The notes under the pieces were generated by a model that was given only the letters and a program-made list of their open reading frames with translations, ran no database searches and was not told the DNA's origin. 64,000 bases of DNA from Palsa-504 sp963819785 (GTDB lineage Bacteria > Actinomycetota > Actinomycetes > Streptosporangiales > Streptosporangiaceae), in assembly GCA_963819785.1 (NCBI GenBank), contig CAWFXW010000028.1, positions 186,001 through 250,000 on the forward strand. The letters run 5' to 3'. Position numbers and translations under genes: made by a program. Below, piece by piece: positions 52,824-60,584 of the stretch. Position 1 is the stretch's first letter. The number at the start of each line of letters is the position of its first letter.

Positions 52824-53433
52824 CTGACCCTCCTCAAGGCGGCACGCCGTGATCATCGTCTTGACCGCCGGGCAGGCCGTCAAAAGTCCAGCATCCGTCA
52901 CAGCGGGCCACAAACTCACCGGTAACCACGCAGACGAGTCAGCCAGCGATGACGTGGGCCCCGGAGGCCCGTTCAGAGCAGCCCCGCTGAAACACGCGTT
53001 AAGTTATGGCACATAGAAACGTTGCCGCTATGGATAGCTGAGAGAGAGCGGCCCAGGCCGGCAGGTTCACTCTGACTGCTTATCTTGCCCGATATGCGCC
53101 CAGTCTGCCTATAGTCGGGGATTTGCCTGCTCAAGACACGGCAGGTTTGTCCGCTGAAGAGTGGATGATCTCCCTGACCCGGACCGGGCATCGCTGCTTC
53201 ATCCGGCTGGTGAAAGCAGGTCCAGATCTGGACGATCTGATTCCCGTGCTATTGCCGATGAAGCGCCTCACTGGTCCGGTCCGGTACCGGGATCTCACGC
53301 AACCGCTACGGGCTGCCGGGAGGCCGGGTGTATGAACCAGGCTTGCGGGGTAGGCGGGGTGTGTCCTGGTTACGGGACGATCCGGCCTGGCCGCGGAAGG
53401 GCAGGCCGGGGGGGCGGAAGGCTCGGGGGTACG
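52824..53433. other. Intergenic region, one doubtful small ORF
   Basis: About 610 bases between two divergent genes. A TTG-started ORF at 53123-53335 (70 residues, starting MPAQDTAGLSAEEWMISL) has moderate coding bias. A -35/-10-like pair (TTGCCC 53085-53090, TATAGT 53110-53115, 19-bp spacer) lies before it. I recognise no family and would not call it without homologues. Confidence 0.35.
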
Positions 53434-54333
53434 GTGAAGGTACTGGTGGCCGGCGCGTCCGGCTTCGTCGGCCGACGGTTGTGCGTGGCCTTGGACCAGG
53501 CTGGCCACGACGTAGTTGCCATGACCAGGAACCCGGCCGGGTACCGGGGGGCGGGGCTGCCTGTGCGCGGCGACGTCCAGGATTCCGTCACCCTAGGGCT
53601 GGCGATGGCCGGCTGTCAGGCCGCGTACTACCTGGTGCACTCCCTCCAGAACGCGGACTTCGAACGCAAGGACGCCGCCGGGGCCATCGCGTTCGGCGAG
53701 GAGGCTGCCCGCGCGGGCCTGCGCCGCATTATCTACCTGGGCGGCTTGGGTGACGACGCGGACGACCTGTCCGCGCACCTGCGTAGCCGCCGTGAGGTCG
53801 AGAACCTGCTCGGCACTGGCGGCGTGCCGGTCACCGTCATCCGGGCCGGGATCATCGTCGGGCACGGCGGTATCTCCTGGGAGCTGACTCGTCAGCTCGT
53901 CGAGCACCTGCCGGTCATGGTCACCCCCAAGTGGGTCGCCACCCGCACGCAGCCGATCGCGGTCGACGACGTGGTGGCGTACCTGGCCGGCGTGCTGGAG
54001 CCGCCAGCGGCGTCGGGCCAGGTCTATGAGGTCGGGGGACCGGACGTGCTGCAGTACTCGGCCATGCTGCGCCGGGTTGCCGCTATCGAGAACCGCCCGC
54101 TTCTCATCCTGCCCGTGCCGCTGCTCACTCCGTGGCTGTCCTCGCTGTGGCTGACCGCGGTCACCGATATCGACATCGGTACCGGCCGGGTCCTCATCGA
54201 CTCCATGACCAACGAGGTGATCGTGCGCGACCAGTCGATCAAGGACCTGATCCCGATCCAGCCCATGTCTTATGACGACGCCGTGCGCGCGGCGCTCCGC
54301 GAACGGCGCGAGGGCCGGCAGGCCCGGGCGTGA
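53434..54333 (+). CDS. NAD(P)-binding NmrA/atypical SDR protein
   Basis: A 299-residue atypical short-chain dehydrogenase. KVLVAGASGFVGRRLCVALD is the GxxGxxG cofactor site; the next segments are VVAMTRNPAGYRG, AAYYLVHSLQNADFERKD, AARAGLRRIIYLGGLGDD and VTVIRAGIIVGHGG. It lacks the classical YxxxK pair, as in NmrA/ComplexI-associated-like proteins that sense redox state or reduce quinones. The start GTG 53434 follows GGGGG; the ORF opens earlier (53161), but those residues are not family-like. Confidence 0.83.
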   Translation: MKVLVAGASGFVGRRLCVALDQAGHDVVAMTRNPAGYRGAGLPVRGDVQDSVTLGLAMAGCQAAYYLVHSLQNADFERKDAAGAIAFGEEAARAGLRRIIYLGGLGDDADDLSAHLRSRREVENLLGTGGVPVTVIRAGIIVGHGGISWELTRQLVEHLPVMVTPKWVATRTQPIAVDDVVAYLAGVLEPPAASGQVYEVGGPDVLQYSAMLRRVAAIENRPLLILPVPLLTPWLSSLWLTAVTDIDIGTGRVLIDSMTNEVIVRDQSIKDLIPIQPMSYDDAVRAALRERREGRQARA

Positions 54334-54590
54334 CGGCGCAGCGCGCGGCCGGGCTCAGTGTCGCCGCCTGGCACGGGGCGGCAGGGCTTGGGGCGGCGGC
54401 GCTGCTCCGGTCCTCGTTCGCCGCCAAGGTCGGCTCCACGCGCTGCGCTACCTCCCGCCGCTGTTCCGTGACTAAATGAGCGGTGAAGGCGGCCCGATCC
54501 TTTGCTAGGTGCTGCAAATGACTTTCGACCCTGGTCCGGGTCTCGCCAGGGTGGTTGGCTCGATGCATGCAGCCGGAGGGAGCCGACCTG

Positions 54591-57176
54591 GTGACGACAC
54601 CCGTGGTCGTGGTGGATGGCGACGTTACCGTCGACTGGAACCTGGCCGACGGAGCGCAGGGAGGCGATGCGATCGGCAATGGCGGCATGCGGGTGAGCCA
54701 CCGGGCTGGTGGCGCGGTGTTGCTGGCCGGGCTGGTGAAGCAGGTGGCCGCTCGGTCCGGCCAGGTGATCGAAGTGATCCGGCCACCGGATCCGGGCGAG
54801 GTGAGCCCTGGTGATCCCACGGTGCATCATTCGTGGGCGCTGTGGTCGCCCCGGACGCCGGGCGGCACCGCCTGGCGGGTGGAAAGCGCGCTGGGCGTGA
54901 CGCGCGCGGCCGCCGATTCGCCCGGTGAGCGGATCGGAGCCGACGCCGCCGATCTGGTCGTGATCGATGATGCCGGGCTTGGTTTCCGCGATCGGCCGGA
55001 CCTCTGGCCGGCCGCGATCGCTGGCGAGATCCCGGGCCCGTGGGTGCTGGTGAAGATGAGCGCGCCGGTCGCCGCGGGTGCGCTGTGGGAGCATCTGCTG
55101 CACTGGCACCGGGACCGGCTGGTGGTCGTGGTCCGGGTCGAGGACCTGCGCCGGAGCCAGGTCCAGATCAGCCGCGGCCTGTCCTGGGAACGCACCGCCC
55201 AGGACCTGGCGTGGGAACTGACCCACAACCCCGATGTCCGCGGCCTGGCCGAGTGCGCCCACGTGGTCGTCTTGTTCGGCGCCGCCGGCGCGGTCGTCGT
55301 GTCGCGCCAGGATCCGGAGGCTGCCGCAGCCGGCGGCCACCCGGCGTTCTCACTGATCTTCGATCCAGCGGTCATGGAAGGCGAGTGGGAATGTGGTCGT
55401 CCCGGTGCGGTCATCGGCGGTACCGCGACGGCGACGGCGTTCGTCGCCGCCGGGCTGATCGGTGACCAGGCTCACGAGGGGTTGGCTGGTGCCGTGGCCG
55501 CGGGGCTGACAGCGGTGCGAGATCTGTACGACGGGGGTTATGAAGCCGATGACCGCGGTCGGCTCATGTTCCCGGCCGCCCGGGTCGCCGCTGCGGGCGA
55601 GCAGGGCGGCGAGTCCTTCGACCGGGTCGCGATCCGCGATCCCGCGCGGCTCCTGGCCCGTCCGGTCTCCGCACCAGGCCAGCTGCGGCGCGGCTTCTGG
55701 ACAATCCTGGACGAGACCTACCCGCACGCGCTCGACGAGATAGCCCGCCAGGTCGTGGTCCAAGGACCCGCGGTGCTGCGTGGCGTTCCGCACGGCCAGT
55801 TCGGGCATCTTCTGACCGTGGACCGCCACGAGATCGAGGCCTTGCGGGCCATCCGGGGATTGATGGAGCAGTACTGCAGCCTGGACCGGACCGGGCAGCC
55901 GCTGTCCATCGCCGTGTTCGGCCCGCCGGGGTCGGGCAAGTCGTTCGGCGTCGCTCAGGTCGCCGACAGCCTGCTGCCCGGCCGGATCAAGAAGATCGAG
56001 TTCAACCTGTCGCAGATGCGCTCGCCCGATGACCTAGCCGACGCGCTGCACCAGGTCCGCGATACCTCACTGGCCGGGAAGATCCCTCTGGTGTTCTGGG
56101 ATGAGTTCGACACCCCGCTCGACGGCCAGGTGCTGGGATGGCTGCGCTACTTCCTGGCTCCGATGCAAGATGGCGCGTTCCGGCAGGGACAGATCGTCCA
56201 CCCCATCGGCCGGGCAGTGTTCGTGTTCGCCGGCGGGACTGCCGCCTCGATCAGCGAGTTCGGCCGCGACCTCAGCGATGAGCAGCTACGCACGGCGAAG
56301 CAACCGGATTTCGTCAGCCGGCTCCGCGGCTACCTCGACGTCCTCGGCCCCAACCCGCACCCCGCCGCCGGCGAGTACGGATCCGACCGCTTCTACCAGC
56401 TGCGGCGCGCCATCTTGCTGCAGTCCCTGCTCCGCCGGAAGGCGCCCCAGCTGATCCGCCGGCGTGACGGGCAAGAAACTCTCAGCCTGGACCCGGGCGT
56501 GCTCCAGGCCTTCCTCGAGATTCCCCGTTACCGGCACGGCGCCCGGTCGATGGAAGCGATCATCGAGATGAGCCAGCTGACCGGGCGCACTTCGTTCCAG
56601 CGCTCATGCCTGCCCTCCCAAGCCCAGCTCGACCTGCACGTCGACGGCCGCCGGTTCCTGGCTCTGGTCCAGCGACCCGACCTGTCCGGGCGGCTGCTCG
56701 AGCAGCTCGCGGCGGCCGCCCACGATGTCTTCTGCCAGGACCTCCTCCAGCGCGGCTACCAGCCCGGGCCTGTACCCGACGAAGACCACAAGATCTCGCC
56801 TCGGCTGTGCCCGTTCGACGACCTGTCCGAGGAAAACAAGGAGCAGAACCGGGCCGCCGTCCGCGACATCCCCGGCAAGCTCGCCCGCGCCGGTTACCTG
56901 ATAGCCCCGGCCAAGAGCGAGGAAGCCAGCACCGGCTTCCCCGGCGACCTCCTCGAGCAACTCGCCGAAGACGAACACGACCGGTGGCTGGCAGCTAAGA
57001 CGGCCGCCGGCTGGATACCCGGCCCTGCCACCGACGAGCAAGCCAGACGGCACGAGGCCATCGTGCCCTGGGATCAGCTAACTGAGGACCAGAAGGCGAA
57101 AGACCGCGCCCTCGTAACCGGAATCCCCGCCATCCTGAGCCGCTGCGGCTACGCCGTCATCCCGGTCCCCGAATAG
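54591..57176 (+). CDS. AAA+ ATPase with two C-terminal RyR domains
   Basis: An 861-residue protein. Residues 1-~310 (TPVVVVDGDVTVDWNLA, LGFRDRPDLWPAAIAGEIP, VIGGTATATAFVAAGLIGDQ) look like a Rossmann/ribokinase-like fold with a degenerate active site (low confidence). Residues about 425-620 are an AAA+ domain: Walker A GPPGSGKS (444-451), Walker B LVFWDEFD (500-507), sensor-1-like VFVFAGGTAAS. The C-terminus has two RyR (ryanodine-receptor repeat) units: AAHDVFCQDLLQRGYQPGP (from ~709) and LAEDEHDRWLAAKTAAGW (from ~791), each ending in an R-(A/C)GY-(L/V)I-P segment. The chosen GTG has GGAGGGAG eight bases upstream; ATG 54567 is an alternative. It is the first gene of the STAND/WD40 cluster. 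Confidence 0.8.
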   Translation: MTTPVVVVDGDVTVDWNLADGAQGGDAIGNGGMRVSHRAGGAVLLAGLVKQVAARSGQVIEVIRPPDPGEVSPGDPTVHHSWALWSPRTPGGTAWRVESALGVTRAAADSPGERIGADAADLVVIDDAGLGFRDRPDLWPAAIAGEIPGPWVLVKMSAPVAAGALWEHLLHWHRDRLVVVVRVEDLRRSQVQISRGLSWERTAQDLAWELTHNPDVRGLAECAHVVVLFGAAGAVVVSRQDPEAAAAGGHPAFSLIFDPAVMEGEWECGRPGAVIGGTATATAFVAAGLIGDQAHEGLAGAVAAGLTAVRDLYDGGYEADDRGRLMFPAARVAAAGEQGGESFDRVAIRDPARLLARPVSAPGQLRRGFWTILDETYPHALDEIARQVVVQGPAVLRGVPHGQFGHLLTVDRHEIEALRAIRGLMEQYCSLDRTGQPLSIAVFGPPGSGKSFGVAQVADSLLPGRIKKIEFNLSQMRSPDDLADALHQVRDTSLAGKIPLVFWDEFDTPLDGQVLGWLRYFLAPMQDGAFRQGQIVHPIGRAVFVFAGGTAASISEFGRDLSDEQLRTAKQPDFVSRLRGYLDVLGPNPHPAAGEYGSDRFYQLRRAILLQSLLRRKAPQLIRRRDGQETLSLDPGVLQAFLEIPRYRHGARSMEAIIEMSQLTGRTSFQRSCLPSQAQLDLHVDGRRFLALVQRPDLSGRLLEQLAAAAHDVFCQDLLQRGYQPGPVPDEDHKISPRLCPFDDLSEENKEQNRAAVRDIPGKLARAGYLIAPAKSEEASTGFPGDLLEQLAEDEHDRWLAAKTAAGWIPGPATDEQARRHEAIVPWDQLTEDQKAKDRALVTGIPAILSRCGYAVIPVPE

Positions 57177-57349
57177 CGCCTCCGCCGGCGGCTGGCCGAA
57201 CCAGACCAGGAGCAGGCAGTGGCGCGGCCGGGACGGGCCACGGCGAGCGGTCCAGCCGGTCCGGGACCTTCGGCTCTGTCCAGCGCGGCCCGGCGGGAGG
57301 ACACTCACGCAGCGTCCGGCTGCCGGCCAAAAGCTCAGGAGGAGGCGTG

Positions 57350-60300
57350 ATGTCTGCGGGCCCTCTGCCCTTTGACCACCCGCTGGGGCTGGATGAGGCT
57401 GCCTCCAGCGTCCTGCCGGAACGCCGGGACTCCCAGCCGCAGCTGAAGACACTGATGACCGGACCGACCCGGACATTCCGGGTGTTCGTCAGCTCCACCT
57501 TCGCCGACTTCGAGGTTGAGCGCGAGGTACTACGCCGGGACGTCTGGCCTGCGCTACGGGCCCTGTGCGCGAGATTCGGGGCTCGCTTCCAGGCGATTGA
57601 CCTGCGCTGGGGCGTGAGCGAGGAGGCGGCGGCCGACCAGCAGACCATGAACATCTGCCTGGGCGAGATCGGACGCTGCCACCAGGTGACGCCGCGCCCC
57701 AACTTCCTGGTCCTGCTGGGCAACCGCTACGGCTGGTGCCCCCCGCCGCCGCAGATCCCCGGGTCCGAGTACCAGCAGATCAGCGAGCGTCTCGCCGTCG
57801 GCGACCGGATCCTGGTCGGGGAATGGTACGAGCGCGACAACAACGCCGTGCCGCCGGAGTACCGGCTGCGCCGGCGCACGGGCCGTTACCTCGACCCGGA
57901 CCGGTGGGGATCGGTGGAGGCGCGCCTGGCCACGGCCCTGCGCGCTGCGATGACGGGGCTCGGGCTGCCAGAGCCGCGGCTGCGGTGCTACATCGCGTCG
58001 GCTACCGAGCAGGAAATCACCGCCGGTGCCCTGGAGGCCGGTGATCCCGGCCAGGCCGTGGGCTTCGTGCGCGAGATCAGCGGGAACCCGCCAGTGGCGG
58101 CCACCGGCCGGAAGCATCCGGTGCGCGCATTCGTCGATGAGGACCAGCGGACGATCTCCGCGCTCAAGGACAGGGTCCGCGAGCACCTGGGGGGCGCGCG
58201 GGTCGCGCAGAGGCTAGTCGGCTGGCGCACCGGTGGGCCGGCCTACGACGAGGACTACCTCCGGGGCTTTGCCGAGGATGTCCGCGCGGCGCTGACCCGA
58301 CCGATCCTCGACGAGCTCGAACATCGGGGCACGGCCCAGGGCCGGGACGCCCGGTTGGACGGTGATGAGCTCGACGATGAGATCCGGGCCCACAGCCAGT
58401 TCGCGGCGGAGCGGCGTGAGTTCTTCACCGGGCGGGCCGGCGAGCTGGCCCGCATCGCTGACTACCTCACCGGTAACCGGCCGGCGCCTCTCGCGGTCCA
58501 CGGCGCCGGGGGGACCGGCAAGTCGGCGGTCATGGCCGAGGCCCTGGACCGCGCTGCCGGGCGCCCGGGCGGCGGGACCGCGGTGGCCCGGTTCATCGGG
58601 GCTACGGTCGGCTCTTCCGACGTCCGGGCGCTGCTGGCGGGCATCTGTCAGGAACTCGCCCGGCGGGCCGGCGATGCCGAGACCGAGGTGCCCAGCGACT
58701 ACGCCGAGCTGATTCAGGACTTCGCGCGCCGTCTCGAGCGCGCGGCGTCCACTGGCCCGGTCCTGGTGTTCATCGATTCGCTGGATCAGCTCGCGGGCAC
58801 CGGCGACAGCGCCCGGAGCCTGGCCTGGGTCCCCCAGCCGCTCCCGGCGGGCGCGCGCATGGTGCTGTCCACCCGGCCCGGCGACACTCTCGACCCGCTC
58901 ATCGACAGGGAGGCCGACCAGTTGGAGCTGCGCGGCCTGCCCGTCACCGACGGCGACGAGCTACTGGGCAAATGGCTGGACCACGCGCACCGCCGGCTGC
59001 AAGACGAGCAGCGCGCCGCGGTGCTCGATGGCTTCGGACGATCCGGCGGCAACCCCCTGTACCTCCGCCTCGCGTTCGAGCAGGCCCGCCGGTGGACCTC
59101 CGGCAACGGCCAGCCGCCCGAGCGGCTGGCGTCGGACCTGCGCGACCTGATCCGCGGGAACCTGCTGGCCCGGCTGGGCTCCGCGGACAACCACGGCGAA
59201 CTCCTTGTCTCCCGCGCCCTGGGCTACCTGGCCGCCTCCCGCCACGGCCTGGCCGAGGACGAGATCATGGACCTGCTGTCGCGTGACCTGGACTTGTACA
59301 GGTGGTTCCTGCTCGGCGCCTACCACCTGCCCGGTGACCTGCTCGACTGCGCCGCGCAGTATCCGGGCCGGCCGGACGGCCAGGACCCAGGCGCGTGGCT
59401 GTCGTCGATCGTGGAGGCCGCGCGGATCCTGGCGGAGCAACCCTGGCAGATCTACCGGCTGCTCGGCGACGGGCACGGCCGGACGGTCACCGACCTCGCC
59501 GAGCAGGCAGGCTTGCACCCCGTACGCGCGCAACGCGTCCTCGCCGGGCTCGCCGCCCGCGGGCTGGCCCTGGCCGCCGACGGAGACCGGTGGACCGCCG
59601 CGGAGCCGGGTCCCGTGGCGGGCACGGCGGATGAGAACCCCGAGCTGGCGTGGGCTAGGGCCTACCGCTCCGCCGGCGGCGGCACCCGGTGGCCGTTCCC
59701 CGAGTTCGACCCGTCCGGCGCCGATGCCAGCGCCGGAGGCGACGCGGCCGCGCGGCGCTGGGTAGGCAAGCTCGGCGAGTGGCGTGCGGAGCTGGACGCG
59801 TTCCTCCGCGCGGTCGTTCCCGCCCGGGTGTCGGCAGACGGTGACAGCGGCCAGCTGGCGGCCCGCCCCCGGCCCGGACCCAGCCTGCCCGTCGTGCTCT
59901 GGTCGCGGCTGTTCTCCGACCTGGCCCCTTACCTGACACGGCGTCGCGCCGACGGCGCAGACCTGCTCGGCTTCTACCACCGTGAGCTGCAGGAAGCGAG
60001 CGCTGAGGCCTACGCCGCAGGTGAGTGCGCACCCGCGCTGCACAGCCGGCTCGCCGACTATTTCCAGGCCCAGGCCGACCCGGACGGCGACCGGAGCTGG
60101 ACCACCGGCGACATCCGCGGCCTCAGCGAGCTTCCCTACCACCTGACCCACGCCCAGCGGTGGGATGACCTGTGCGAGACGCTCACCGACTTCCGGTTCC
60201 TCGAGCAGAAGACGGCGAACGTGGGAATAGTCACCCGTGGCGGGGCGGGTGAGGAGGCCACGCTCTACACCGGCGTGTTCCAGCTGCAAGACGATTACGA

Positions 60301-60466
60301 CACCGCCCTGCGCCTCATGCCCGGCACCGGCCAGCACACCGCAGGCCAGGCCGCGCATCATCGTCACGGTCACCGATTACGGCGACGGGCTCGCGGTCCG
60401 ATGCCCGCACTGCAACACCGCGCACCGCTTCGGCCACCAGTGCCCCGCCTGCAACACAACCCATGA
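57350..60466 (+). CDS. DUF4062-NACHT-type STAND ATPase
   Basis: As read, 1038 residues. DUF4062 starts at about 43 (FRVFVSSTFADFEVEREVL, then IDLRWGVSEEAAADQQT and NFLVLLGNRYGWCPPPP). The NTPase has Walker A GAGGTGKS (385-392) and Walker B LVFIDSLDQ (about 472-480), with helical and winged-helix parts after it (LSRDLDLYRWFLLGAYHLPG). DUF4062 fused to NACHT is found in bacterial and animal (NWD1/TEP1-type) STAND proteins, usually followed by WD40 repeats. Here the WD40 repeats are in the next gene. ATG 57350 has AGGAGG seven bases upstream. The last ~45 residues seem out of frame: one base fewer in the C-run 60320-60322 would add a zinc ribbon ending at 60584. Confidence 0.87.
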   Translation: MSAGPLPFDHPLGLDEAASSVLPERRDSQPQLKTLMTGPTRTFRVFVSSTFADFEVEREVLRRDVWPALRALCARFGARFQAIDLRWGVSEEAAADQQTMNICLGEIGRCHQVTPRPNFLVLLGNRYGWCPPPPQIPGSEYQQISERLAVGDRILVGEWYERDNNAVPPEYRLRRRTGRYLDPDRWGSVEARLATALRAAMTGLGLPEPRLRCYIASATEQEITAGALEAGDPGQAVGFVREISGNPPVAATGRKHPVRAFVDEDQRTISALKDRVREHLGGARVAQRLVGWRTGGPAYDEDYLRGFAEDVRAALTRPILDELEHRGTAQGRDARLDGDELDDEIRAHSQFAAERREFFTGRAGELARIADYLTGNRPAPLAVHGAGGTGKSAVMAEALDRAAGRPGGGTAVARFIGATVGSSDVRALLAGICQELARRAGDAETEVPSDYAELIQDFARRLERAASTGPVLVFIDSLDQLAGTGDSARSLAWVPQPLPAGARMVLSTRPGDTLDPLIDREADQLELRGLPVTDGDELLGKWLDHAHRRLQDEQRAAVLDGFGRSGGNPLYLRLAFEQARRWTSGNGQPPERLASDLRDLIRGNLLARLGSADNHGELLVSRALGYLAASRHGLAEDEIMDLLSRDLDLYRWFLLGAYHLPGDLLDCAAQYPGRPDGQDPGAWLSSIVEAARILAEQPWQIYRLLGDGHGRTVTDLAEQAGLHPVRAQRVLAGLAARGLALAADGDRWTAAEPGPVAGTADENPELAWARAYRSAGGGTRWPFPEFDPSGADASAGGDAAARRWVGKLGEWRAELDAFLRAVVPARVSADGDSGQLAARPRPGPSLPVVLWSRLFSDLAPYLTRRRADGADLLGFYHRELQEASAEAYAAGECAPALHSRLADYFQAQADPDGDRSWTTGDIRGLSELPYHLTHAQRWDDLCETLTDFRFLEQKTANVGIVTRGGAGEEATLYTGVFQLQDDYDTALRLMPGTGQHTAGQAAHHRHGHRLRRRARGPMPALQHRAPLRPPVPRLQHNP

Positions 60467-60584
60467 TCTGCGCGACTGGAAAGGCCAGGACGTCGACTGC
60501 CCGAACGAGTCCTGCCATGGGCCGCTGCGGGTGAACGACTTCCTGGCCGACGGGAGCCGCCTCGATGACGTACCCGCAGACTGA
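60323..60584 (+). other. Out-of-frame zinc-ribbon tail of the STAND protein
   Basis: In the frame shifted by one base, the sequence continues as PAPASTPQARPRIIVTVTDY, then LAVRCPHCNTAHRFGHQCPA, CNTTHDLRDWKGQDVDCP and CHGPLRVNDFLADG, ending at TGA 60584, 20 bases inside the WD40 gene. Three CxxC/CxnC pairs form zinc knuckles. The same module ends the next gene, which shows that this frame is under selection. It is either the true C-terminus of the STAND protein (with a sequencing error or recent mutation) or reached by translational frameshifting. Confidence 0.7.

Noticed and set aside
54330..54479. 49-residue ORF coupled by GTGA to the NmrA-like gene
   Set aside because: Ala-rich, no domain, no ribosome site; the overlap alone is weak evidence.
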